Source: an uncultured Rickettsiales bacterium
GTDB lineage: Bacteria; Pseudomonadota; Alphaproteobacteria; RF32; CAG-239
Assembly: GCA_900551865.1 (NCBI GenBank)
Contig: URXV01000015.1
Location: forward strand, 1 to 24,937
DNA: 24,937 nucleotides
Reading direction: 5' to 3'
Of the stretch, positions 17,331-23,568 are shown piece after piece. Position 1 is the first letter of the stretch. The number at the start of each line of letters is the position of its first letter. The translations under genes and the position numbers were made by a program. The notes beneath the pieces were generated by a model. It saw only the letters and a list, made by a program, of their open reading frames with translations. It was not told where the DNA came from and did no database searches.

Positions 17331-18610
17331 TTAATACGCTCGATTTCAGCTCCGACGCTTTTTAATTTTTCTTCCAGTTTTTCATACCCTCGGTCAAGGT
17401 GATAGACACGGTTGACAATAGTCTCTCCTTTAGCCGCCAAACCGGCAAGAATCAGGGCAAAAGAGGCGCGCAGATCCGTTGCCATGACCGGAGCGCCCGA
17501 AAGCTTTTCAACGCCGCGGACGATAGCTGATGCATGCCCGTGAATATTGATGTTTGCCCCCATACGGCAAAGTTCCGGCACGTGCATAAAACGGTTTTCC
17601 CAAATGCTTTCCGTAACCAGGGAGGCTCCGTTTGCGACAGTCATTAAGGCCATAAACTGTGCCTGCAAATCGGTCGGAAATCCGGGGTAATAATCAGTAT
17701 AAATATCTTCTCCTACAATCGTTTTGCCTATGCCGTCAATGATAATGGAATGCTCTTTTTCTTCAACGCCGACACCCATTTTTTCCAAAACCCGCAATGG
17801 CTGTTGCAAATGTTCAGACCGGGCATTAACCAATTCGATTCTGCCATGGGTAATTGCCGCGGCAATGGCGTATGAACCAGCCTCGATTCTGTCTGAAACA
17901 ACAGGAAGCTCGGCACCGTGCAACTTTTTAACACCTTCAATAGTCAGAATGGATGTGCCTCTGCCTTCAATTTTTGCCCCCATCAGGTTTAAAAGGTCGA
18001 TTAAGTTGGAAATTTCCGGCTCCTTTGCGGCATTTTCTATTCTGGTGGTACCATTAGCCAGTGTTGCTGCCATCAAAATATTGCAGGTAGCACCGACGGA
18101 GGCCTTGCTGAAAATAATATGTGCTCCGCTTAAACCGTCAGGCGCATCGGCAACGACATATCCGTTTTTAATTTCAATCTTTGCGCCCATCTGTTCCAAA
18201 GAAGAAAGATGAATGTCTATCGGTCTTGCTCCGATTGCACATCCGCCGGGAAGAGAAAGTTCCGCATGTCTGAATCTGGCCAGCAACGGTCCCAGAACAT
18301 AATAAGAAGCGCGCATTTTTCTGACAAAATCATACGGGGCAATAAGCTCTTTGATTTCATCGGCCTGATATGTGTAGGTTGTAGAGATGTGAGATTCAAA
18401 TAATTCTTCTTTTTCGAAAATTTTGATTCCGAGGTATTTTAAAAGACCGTTCAAGAACGTAATATCAGAAAGAGCAGGGACATTTTTCAAAATGACTTTG
18501 TCATTAGTTAAAAGTGCGGCGCAAATCAAAGGAAGTGCGGCATTTTTTGCGCCGCTGATATATATTTTGCCGTTAAGTTGGTTTCCGCCGATAATTTTAA
18601 TCTTGTCCAT
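17318..18610 (-). CDS. murA: MurA, UDP-N-acetylglucosamine 1-carboxyvinyltransferase
   Basis: First committed step of peptidoglycan synthesis in the cytoplasm: adds enolpyruvate from PEP to UDP-GlcNAc. The 430-residue product has the N-terminal ISGAKNAALPL (Lys22, Asn23) and the catalytic loop LPGGCAIGARPIDIHL with Cys123 and Arg128. It also has the C-terminal YYPGFPTDLQAQFMAL and TDLRASFALILAGLAA blocks. Keeping Cys at the active site predicts ordinary fosfomycin sensitivity of the enzyme; variants with Asp there are resistant. A GGGA motif is 9 bases before the ATG. A 49-residue Lys-rich gene ends 30 bases upstream on the same strand, suggesting a two-gene operon. Confidence 0.97.
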   Translation of the reverse strand: MDKIKIIGGNQLNGKIYISGAKNAALPLICAALLTNDKVILKNVPALSDITFLNGLLKYLGIKIFEKEELFESHISTTYTYQADEIKELIAPYDFVRKMRASYYVLGPLLARFRHAELSLPGGCAIGARPIDIHLSSLEQMGAKIEIKNGYVVADAPDGLSGAHIIFSKASVGATCNILMAATLANGTTRIENAAKEPEISNLIDLLNLMGAKIEGRGTSILTIEGVKKLHGAELPVVSDRIEAGSYAIAAAITHGRIELVNARSEHLQQPLRVLEKMGVGVEEKEHSIIIDGIGKTIVGEDIYTDYYPGFPTDLQAQFMALMTVANGASLVTESIWENRFMHVPELCRMGANINIHGHASAIVRGVEKLSGAPVMATDLRASFALILAGLAAKGETIVNRVYHLDRGYEKLEEKLKSVGAEIERIKEAD

Positions 18611-18640
18611 CTTAAATGTTCCCGTTCTGACTATAAAAAA

Positions 18641-18790
18641 TTAATTTGAGTTTTGAATCGTTTTTTTGTCTTTTTCTGATTTCAAAGCCTGTTCCTGCTG
18701 TTTTCTTTTTTCCAGATTTTTCTTCAAAGCTCTGGCTTCTTTTTCAAAACGCGTGTTTTGAATGCTCTTTTTGCTGTTTTCTTTTGGCAT
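18641..18790 (-). CDS. Small Lys/Glu-rich protein encoded upstream of murA (49 residues)
   Basis: A short minus-strand frame from ATG at 18790 to TAA at 18641. The product is almost entirely charged and helical (for example RFEKEARALKKNLEKRKQQ), very basic, with no membrane segment or Cys. GGAG lies 5 bases before the ATG, supporting translation. It sits 30 bases before murA on the same strand, so the two are probably cotranscribed. From memory, many alphaproteobacteria have a short protein with an R-E-E-R-x-A-x-A-L-R-x-N-L-x-R-R-K-x-Q core beside murA. The middle of this product fits that pattern, but I could not align it. Function unknown. Confidence 0.6.
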   Translation of the reverse strand: MPKENSKKSIQNTRFEKEARALKKNLEKRKQQEQALKSEKDKKTIQNSN

Positions 18791-18869
18791 AATTGCTCCG
18801 TTTCCAGGGGTGGTATTTATGCCGTGTATGATAAGACATAATTGTATATAATTTGTTAAGGAAATAAAT

Positions 18870-18923
18870 ATGTATTTTATATTGAGGATAATTTTTATTT
18901 GGCTTAAAACAAAAAGTTATTAA
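18870..18923 (+). CDS. Possible 17-residue hydrophobic micro-ORF
   Basis: AAGGAA (18858-18863) lies 6 bases before ATG 18870, and the frame encodes MYFILRIIFIWLKTKSY before TAA: a single short hydrophobic stretch with a basic tail, as in many membrane microproteins. Against it, the region is very AT-rich, so such frames arise by chance, and the nearest TATAAT (18847-18852) is too close to give a leader containing the binding site. Confidence 0.15.
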   Translation: MYFILRIIFIWLKTKSY

Positions 18924-18951
18924 AAAAATCCCAAACGAGTGAAAATTTTTC

Positions 18952-18979
18952 TTGCATAAATAAAAAAAACTGTTATAAA
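18952..18979 (+). promoter_or_regulatory. Promoter of the tRNA-Gly gene
   Basis: TTGCAT (18952-18957), 16 bases of nearly pure A, then TATAAA (18974-18979) preceded by TG (18971-18972), an extended -10. It ends 17 bases before the tRNA, a normal distance for a short 5' leader. Confidence 0.6.
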
Positions 18980-18996
18980 AAATTTCGTTAAACGAT

Positions 18997-19071
18997 GCGG
19001 GTATAGCTCAGGGGTAGAGCGCAACCTTGCCAAGGTTGATGTCGTGGGTCCGAATCCCATTGCCCGCTCCA
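18997..19071 (+). tRNA. tRNA-Gly (anticodon GCC)
   Basis: Full cloverleaf with CCA encoded (19069-19071). The acceptor stem is 18997-19003 with 19061-19067, containing one G-U pair. The D arm GCTC/GAGC has loop AGGGGTA that keeps G18-G19. The anticodon stem CAACC/GGTTG has loop TTGCCAA and anticodon GCC at 19029-19031. The T arm GTGGG/CCCAT has loop TCCGAAT. The discriminator is T, as usual for bacterial tRNA-Gly. The odd point is C at the position of the near-invariant U55 (19050), normally pseudouridine; T54 and A58 are kept. It is a single-gene unit with its own promoter and terminator and reads GGC/GGU codons. Confidence 0.95.
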
Positions 19072-19106
19072 GTTTTTAAGTAAACCGGTAGGTTGTAAAT
19101 AGATAG

Positions 19107-19136
19107 AAAGAGCACTGATTATCAGTGCTCTTTTTT
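19107..19136 (+). terminator. Rho-independent terminator after tRNA-Gly
   Basis: AGAGCACTGA (19109-19118) pairs perfectly with TCAGTGCTCT (19122-19131) around a 3-base loop, with two more A-T pairs at the base and T-rich sequence through 19136. One of the clearest terminators in the window. Confidence 0.9.
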
Positions 19137-19241
19137 ATAATTAAAAAAGTAGATTTCTGATTAACCAAATATCAATATAAACGTGCTATTGCTAATACAG
19201 TTGTAGGCAAAAAATATTGTTTAGTATAAGTGGAAAAAGTA

Positions 19242-20384
19242 ATGGGATTATTTGGTAAAGATAAAACGGAAAATAAAACCGCGCCGGCGCCGCAGGAAAA
19301 AGCGCCTGCTGTAGATATTCAGGGGCGTGTCGTCAGAAGTTCAACAATGAGCAGTGCTTCTTTATTGCACAGTGAAGCAAAAACAACATCTCCCAAACCG
19401 GCGTTTGCTGATGATTTGCCTAAAATGGTAAATGATGTTAATTTTTCGGATTTATATATTACGCCCGATAAGAAAAGCTATATTTGGAGCGGTAAGAGCA
19501 ACAGCGGGTTAAAAGTCGGAAAATTTATTGACATACAGGATTTTATTACCGCTGTAGAAGAAAAATACGATGGAAAAAACAGCAGTTATTCTCTGCGTTA
19601 CAAAGGAAGAAATTATCGTATTGAAAGGACTGTGGCTCTTGAAGGAGAACAGTTCTGCGCACGAAAAATGCCGACGGAAATTCCTGATCTGGAAAAGTTG
19701 GGAATTCCCGGCGGAGTGTATCGCCAGCTGATTAGTCTGGCACCCAAAAGCGGTTTGATATTATTTGCCGGAGCAACCGGAACCGGTAAAAGTACGTCAA
19801 TTTCCGCCCTGATAAAAAAGTATCTCCAGACGGAAGGCGGATATGCCTTTACTATTGAAGACCCGATAGAAATGCCGCTTGATGGTGTTTATCAGACCGA
19901 AAACGGAGATTTGGGGCTTTGTAAACAAACCACGCCGCCTGACGGTGTTTGGGAAGAAGGAATTAAATCGGCATTGCGTTCCAAACCCCGTTACATTTAT
20001 TTAGGTGAGATTCGTTCTCCTGAAGCTGCTGTTGAATTGCTGCGTGCGGCAACGTCGGGGCACCTGGTGCTTTCCACCATTCATGCCAACAATGTCGGCG
20101 ATGCAATTAATGCTCTGGCAAAATATGCGGCATCAAGCGGCATCAGCGAAGAAATGGCCTATGAGCTTATGGCAAACGGCTTGTTGGCTTGTATTCATCA
20201 GAATTTGATAGGTTCGCCGCGACGCTTGCAATTAGAAGCATTATTTGCCAATCCGGATATTAATGCCGGCTGTCAGGTTCGTGCAATGCTTCGCACCGGA
20301 AAGTTGAACCTTGCGACAATTATGGAAGCCCAAAAGACGAAACTGGAAAGAGGGTTGCCGTTATTTGATGTCTATAACAGTTAA
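19242..20384 (+). CDS. PilT/DotB-type secretion ATPase (GspE/PilT superfamily)
   Basis: Hexameric cytoplasmic ATPase of the kind that powers type IV pilus retraction (PilT) or IVB-type secretion (DotB, IncI TraJ). The 380-residue product has a polar, Ala/Pro-rich tail (1-60), a PAS-like N-terminal domain with the FSDLYI element (68-73), and Walker A GATGTGKSTS (about 177-186). The Asp box TIEDPIE (204-210), Walker B region YIYLGEIRSPEAA (251-263) and His box HLVLSTIHANN (274-284) follow. GTG 19230 is in frame, but GGA 7 bases before ATG 19242 and the MGLFGK start favour the latter. It stands alone between two terminators: no pilus or secretion gene is in the window. The N-terminal part fits DotB/TraJ at least as well as PilT; I cannot decide. 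Confidence 0.85.
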   Translation: MGLFGKDKTENKTAPAPQEKAPAVDIQGRVVRSSTMSSASLLHSEAKTTSPKPAFADDLPKMVNDVNFSDLYITPDKKSYIWSGKSNSGLKVGKFIDIQDFITAVEEKYDGKNSSYSLRYKGRNYRIERTVALEGEQFCARKMPTEIPDLEKLGIPGGVYRQLISLAPKSGLILFAGATGTGKSTSISALIKKYLQTEGGYAFTIEDPIEMPLDGVYQTENGDLGLCKQTTPPDGVWEEGIKSALRSKPRYIYLGEIRSPEAAVELLRAATSGHLVLSTIHANNVGDAINALAKYAASSGISEEMAYELMANGLLACIHQNLIGSPRRLQLEALFANPDINAGCQVRAMLRTGKLNLATIMEAQKTKLERGLPLFDVYNS

Positions 20385-20390
20385 AACAAA

Positions 20391-20426
20391 AAAAGCCGCC
20401 CTGCGAACGAAACGGCTTTTATTTTG
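20391..20426 (+). terminator. Rho-independent terminator after the secretion ATPase
   Basis: AAAAGCCG (20391-20398) pairs with CGGCTTTT (20413-20420) across a 14-base loop, followed by ATTTT. Its A-tract and T-tract symmetry could also let it work for the converging gene at 20466-20837. Confidence 0.75.
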
Positions 20427-20465
20427 GATGCGGACGATTCTGATTATGGGTTTGAGTGCAGTCGT

Positions 20466-20837
20466 TTAGTCGCGGCTGCCGGTAAGTTTTTTCTCCCATT
20501 CCGGGATTTTAAAGCCGATGAGAATAAAGTCGTCGCTGATAACCAGAGGCCGTTTAACCAACATGCCGTTACTGCCGAGTAATTCCAGTTTTTCATCGTC
20601 AGTCATGGACGGGAGTTGATTTTTTAAATCCATGGATTTATAAAGGAGTCCGCTGGTATTAAAAAAGCTTTTTAACGGCAATCTCGCGATTTTCTGCCAC
20701 TGTTTTAGTTCGTCCGCTGTCGGGCGTTGCTCCGTGATATGGCGGTCTTCAAAAGCAATTTGATGGTCTTGGAGCCACTTTTTCGCTTTTTGGCAAGTGG
20801 TGCATTTGGGATATTCAATAAACAATACTTTTTTCAT
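20466..20837 (-). CDS. ArsC/Spx/YffB-family thioredoxin-fold protein
   Basis: Thioredoxin-fold protein of the arsenate reductase-like group, which includes glutaredoxin-type arsenate reductases, the regulator Spx and uncharacterised YffB. The 123-residue product starts MKKVLFIEYPKCTTCQKAKKW with a CTTC pair (Cys12, Cys15), continues through PLKSFFNTSGLLYKSM, typical of the YffB/Spx-like branch, and has the family Arg-Pro in LVKRPLVI. A start 11 codons further upstream is possible, but GGAGG lies 5 bases before the ATG at 20837. It is a single gene with its own spacer, with no ars genes nearby, so a redox or thiol-related role is more likely than arsenate resistance. The exact subfamily is not certain. 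Confidence 0.88.
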   Translation of the reverse strand: MKKVLFIEYPKCTTCQKAKKWLQDHQIAFEDRHITEQRPTADELKQWQKIARLPLKSFFNTSGLLYKSMDLKNQLPSMTDDEKLELLGSNGMLVKRPLVISDDFILIGFKIPEWEKKLTGSRD

Positions 20838-20926
20838 AAAACCTCCGGAAAAATAATTCATTACAGCCAAAGTCTAAATGCATTTTGTTTTAAACGCAAT
20901 TAGTTTAGAAAAAATCGGGTTACCCG

Positions 20927-20954
20927 TTGATAAGCAAAAAGTTGATAATATATA
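20927..20954 (+). promoter_or_regulatory. Candidate promoter for the WaaE-like gene
   Basis: TTGATA (20927-20932), 16 bases, TATATA (20949-20954), about 27 bases before the start at 20982. By inspection only. Confidence 0.4.
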
Positions 20955-20981
20955 GGCGTTAAATATAACCGAGAGATGAAA

Positions 20982-21758
20982 ATGCATAAACTTTCCGTCT
21001 ATATGATAACCTTTAATGAGGAAAAACGGCTGGAGAAAACGCTGCAGGCGGCGAGTCGCGTTGCCGATGAGATAATTATTGTTGACAGCGGCAGTGAGGA
21101 TAAAACCGGGGAAATTGCCCGGAAATACGGTGCAAAGTTTTATTATCACGATTGGTACAGCTATGCCGCGCAAAAAAATTATGCGCAAGGTAAATGTGCC
21201 AACGAGTGGCTGCTTTCTTTAGATGCTGATGAAGTTTTGTCAGAAGGCCTGATTCGCGAAATAAATCAAATAAAATCAGAACAGCATCCGCAATTTAATG
21301 TATACAAAATTAAAATCGGAGAAATGTTTCCGGGATTTCAAAAACCCCGTCCGGGAACTAAAAAATATAATTTAGAAAGGCTTTATCATCGTGATTATGC
21401 CGATATGCCCGCGGATAGAATGACTAAAGACCGCCTTATTTTAAAACAAGGCGCGGCGGTAGGGCAGCTTAAAGGAACAATATATCATTATTCATATCTC
21501 AGTTTGAGCCATCAGGTCAGCAAGCTAAATCGTTTTACCGACCAGGTTTTGCAAACGGCGGTGGCGGAAAACAAAAAATATGGCAGAATACGTTTGGCGA
21601 CGGAATTTTTCCGCCAGTTTATTTGCTATTATATCATAAAAAGGAATTTTTTGAATGGCCGCTGGGGGTTCGTATCGTCGGTCAATCATGCCTATTTTCG
21701 TTTTTTAAAGATTGCGAAATGGTTTGAATACCAAAATACAAATAAGGAAACAAAATAA
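20982..21758 (+). CDS. WaaE/LgtF-like GT2 glycosyltransferase (LPS core)
   Basis: Predicted LPS inner-core sugar transferase of the WaaE/LgtF group, acting at the cytoplasmic face of the inner membrane. The 258-residue product opens LSVYMITFNEEKRLEKTL, then DEIIIVDSGSEDKT (29-42), YHDWYSYAAQKNYA (55-68) and LLSLDADEVLSEGL (77-90) with the DxD metal site. The second half has LERLYHRD and the TIYHYSYLSLSHQ segment typical of this subgroup, and a basic, aromatic C-terminal part that could bind the membrane. Two ATGs lie 6 bases apart. The inner one (20982) is favoured because GAGAG (20971-20975) ends 6 bases before it and directly abuts the outer one. Confidence 0.85.
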   Translation: MHKLSVYMITFNEEKRLEKTLQAASRVADEIIIVDSGSEDKTGEIARKYGAKFYYHDWYSYAAQKNYAQGKCANEWLLSLDADEVLSEGLIREINQIKSEQHPQFNVYKIKIGEMFPGFQKPRPGTKKYNLERLYHRDYADMPADRMTKDRLILKQGAAVGQLKGTIYHYSYLSLSHQVSKLNRFTDQVLQTAVAENKKYGRIRLATEFFRQFICYYIIKRNFLNGRWGFVSSVNHAYFRFLKIAKWFEYQNTNKETK

Positions 21759-21779
21759 AAGGCACCGTTTTTTGGTGCC
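21751..21779 (-). terminator. Rho-independent terminator for the minus-strand membrane protein gene
   Basis: On the minus strand GGCACC pairs with GGTGCC (21774-21779 with 21761-21766) over a 7-base A-rich loop and is followed by TTTTATTTTG (21751-21760). It overlaps the last codons of the converging WaaE-like gene and may also stop that transcript, where the T-run is weaker. Confidence 0.75.
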
Positions 21780-21793
21780 GGAGAAAATTTTTC

Positions 21794-22105
21794 TTAAAAT
21801 TTTTTTCTTCTTGCCGCAAGCAGGCAAAAACAAAGGCAGCCCAACGGAACTGCTACCGAAATCCATAAGGATGTTTGCCCGGTAAGGTACGCCAGTACAC
21901 AGACAAGTCCTGCAATCAGAGCGAAAATAAGTCCGAAAACAAGCATTACGGCAGAATGGTACTTTCTTTTAATGTCAGGATTCCCTTCTGCAAGTTTGAC
22001 TTCGGGATGTTTCTTTTCAAATCTCCGAAAATACAACGCTGCTCCGCCGCATAAAATAATGCCGGTAAGGCACCAAACTAATAGAATTGAATTTAATTCT
22101 TTCAT
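21794..22105 (-). CDS. Small hypothetical membrane protein (103 residues, three helices)
   Basis: I recognise no family. There are three predicted membrane segments: residues about 5-25 (with CLTGIILCGGAALYF), 52-74 (VMLVFGLIFALIAGLVCVL) and 79-97 (WISVAVPLGCLCFCLLAA). A basic cytoplasmic-type loop (RRFEKKH, then DIKRKYH) links the first two, and the end is strongly basic (ARRKKF). It has no clear ribosome-binding site. It lies 126 bases after msrAB on the same strand, so it could be cotranscribed with it. The terminator right after its stop supports it as a real transcript end. Confidence 0.65.
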   Translation of the reverse strand: MKELNSILLVWCLTGIILCGGAALYFRRFEKKHPEVKLAEGNPDIKRKYHSAVMLVFGLIFALIAGLVCVLAYLTGQTSLWISVAVPLGCLCFCLLAARRKKF

Positions 22106-22195
22106 AACGCAATAATTTAAATAAACTTACATATCTGCAATCAAAATAACGATATACAAAATATTTGCAAGAATTATTTGCTCCGAATTTTGACG

Positions 22196-22228
22196 TTCGG
22201 CACCTCTTGGTCTCGGAAGGTGACCGAA
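22196..22228 (-). repeat. Bulged inverted repeat directly after msrAB
   Basis: TTCGGCACCT (22196-22205) is complementary to AGGTGACCGAA (22218-22228) with a single bulged base, over a 12-base loop, starting a few bases after the msrAB stop codon. There is no T-run behind it on the minus strand, so it is not a standard terminator there. It could stabilise the msrAB 3' end. Confidence 0.5.
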
Positions 22229-22231
22229 TTT

Positions 22232-23116
22232 TCACTGCGGTTTAAAATGCATGGCTGCGGAATTTATGCAAAACCTTTGCCCGGTCGGAGTCGGTCCGTC
22301 TGTAAACAGATGGCCGAGGTGTGAATTGCATTCGGCACAGATAACCTCAGTTCTGGACATTCCATGGCTGAAATCGGGAACGAAGCTTACACTGCCGGGA
22401 ATCGCTTCGTCAAAACTTGGCCAGCCGCTGCCGGAATCAAATTTGCTGTCGGAAATAAAAATTGGATTACCGCAGGCGCCGCATACAAAAATTCCGTCTT
22501 CATCAATATGCAGGAGAGAGCCGCTGAAAGGCTTTTCCGTGCCTTTTTCCCGTAAAATGCGGTATTGCTCGGGTGTCAACAGTTTCCGCCATTCATGGTC
22601 TGTTTTGTCTTTTTCGTTTTTGTTCGTTTCTTTATAGCCAAAAGCGGAGCATTTACTTTTTCCTCGTTTCGCCAGATATTTCTGATGATATTCTTCTGCC
22701 GGATAAAATGTCTGTTCGGGCAAAACCTGCGTAACCACGGGGGATTTGTATATTCCGGATTCGTTTATTTGCCGGATTTTGGCCAGTGCTGCGGCTTCCT
22801 GTTCTTCATTGGCCGTAAAGATAGCCGAACGGTATTGGGTTCCGATGTCCGGTCCCTGTCTGTTCAGAGTTGTCGGATTGTGGCTGGCAAAATAAATGTC
22901 CAAAAGCTTGTCGTAGCTGACAATCGTTTCATCAAAGTTAACCAAAACAGCTTCTGCATGGTTTGTATCTCCTCTGCAGATTCTTTCATATGACGGATTC
23001 TCCAGAGTCCCGCCGGTATAGCCGGCTAGTGTGGAAACAACCCCGTCTACGGCGTCAAATGTAGCCTGTACACCCCAAAAACAGCCGGCGGCAAAAATTG
23101 CGTGTGACAATTCCAT
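22232..23116 (-). CDS. msrAB: Fused peptide methionine sulfoxide reductase MsrA-MsrB
   Basis: Repairs oxidised Met: the MsrA half reduces the S-sulfoxide and the MsrB half the R-sulfoxide. In the 294-residue product, MsrA covers about residues 1-160, with the active site GCFWG (Cys12), GYTGG and PAEEYHQKYL. MsrB starts near 175 and has the zinc cysteines CGAC (212, 215) and CAEC (260, 263), GWPSF, HLGHLFTDGP and the catalytic Cys283 in RFCINSAA. There is no signal peptide, so the enzyme is predicted cytoplasmic, unlike the exported PilB-type fusions of Neisseria that carry an extra thioredoxin-like domain. An AGGAAAGG tract precedes the ATG by 8 bases. Confidence 0.96.
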   Translation of the reverse strand: MELSHAIFAAGCFWGVQATFDAVDGVVSTLAGYTGGTLENPSYERICRGDTNHAEAVLVNFDETIVSYDKLLDIYFASHNPTTLNRQGPDIGTQYRSAIFTANEEQEAAALAKIRQINESGIYKSPVVTQVLPEQTFYPAEEYHQKYLAKRGKSKCSAFGYKETNKNEKDKTDHEWRKLLTPEQYRILREKGTEKPFSGSLLHIDEDGIFVCGACGNPIFISDSKFDSGSGWPSFDEAIPGSVSFVPDFSHGMSRTEVICAECNSHLGHLFTDGPTPTGQRFCINSAAMHFKPQ

Positions 23117-23330
23117 TTGTTTTCCCTTTCCTTTATGCTATTATGTTTTGTTTTCTGCATGCCGATAATATATGCCGTTTTTTTTCGTATTAATCCGTAT
23201 CTATTCTATTGTTCTGGTAGCCATCTCGTGCAAATATTATATTTATGGAGTCGTTTTGGCAAAACGGATAGAACTTTAAAATTGCCGGGAAGTGCGAGCC
23301 GGAAAATAAATCGCAAAAAATAGTGATAAA

Positions 23331-23424
23331 ATAAAAAACCGCTGATGTGGGGAAACAACAGCGGCGGGTGGTTTGTTAATGTTTAAGATATATATTTAGG
23401 CTTAGGCTTTTTTTCTTCTTATTT
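23331..23424 (-). ncRNA. Candidate small RNA of roughly 95 nt
   Basis: A convincing promoter (23431-23459, minus strand) is followed about 60 bases later by a textbook intrinsic terminator (23333-23364) with no plausible reading frame between them. The predicted transcript has an A-rich, unstructured 5' half and a CCGCTG/CAGCGG stem with a 14-base pyrimidine-rich loop before the T-run. It lies divergent from the Hsp70-like gene and about 210 bases before msrAB on the same strand; the terminator argues it is not the msrAB leader. Start and end are estimated from the signals. No named family recognised. Confidence 0.45.
23333..23364 (-). terminator. Rho-independent terminator without an upstream ORF
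   Basis: Read on the minus strand: CCGCTG (23359-23364), 14-base loop, CAGCGG (23339-23344), then six T (23333-23338) and more T-rich sequence. Confidence 0.8.
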
Positions 23425-23430
23425 AAATTT

Positions 23431-23459
23431 AATATAGCATATTTTTCCGGTATCTTCAA
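23431..23459 (-). promoter_or_regulatory. Extended -10 promoter driving the candidate small RNA
   Basis: Read on the minus strand: TTGAAG (-35, 23454-23459), exactly 17 bases, TATATT (-10, 23431-23436), with TGC immediately before the -10 hexamer (23437-23439). Among the best promoter matches in this window. Confidence 0.6.
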
Positions 23460-23493
23460 GAAAAAAGTTAATAAAAGATTTAAAATTTAAAAT

Positions 23494-23516
23494 AGATTCA
23501 ATAAGTTCTTGAATCT
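23494..23516. repeat. Inverted repeat upstream of the Hsp70-like gene (possible operator)
   Basis: AGATTCA (23494-23500) and TGAATCT (23510-23516) form a perfect 7-base inverted repeat with a 9-base spacer, about 50 bases before the start codon. A transcription-factor site or mRNA hairpin is possible; it is not the CIRCE element. Confidence 0.4.
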
Positions 23517-23568
23517 TAAAAAGATGTTTTGTATTTTCATGCCGTTTGCATTTTATTGGAGGAGAATA

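Larger units (their letters stand above)
23117..23568. other. Spacer of about 450 bases between msrAB and the Hsp70-like gene
   Basis: The left half (23117-23330) is AT-rich and contains the msrAB upstream region; an open frame there lacks a ribosome-binding site and I do not accept it as a gene. The middle holds a minus-strand promoter and terminator pair (candidate small RNA). The right part, just before the Hsp70-like gene, holds an inverted repeat. No rRNA, tRNA or mobile element was seen. Confidence 0.6.

Noticed and set aside
23117..23323. Open plus-strand frame of 68 codons starting with TTG or ATG
   Set aside because: No ribosome-binding site before any start, it runs through the msrAB upstream region, and its product mixes a hydrophobic start with an unconvincing basic end. 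It could be chance in AT-rich DNA.
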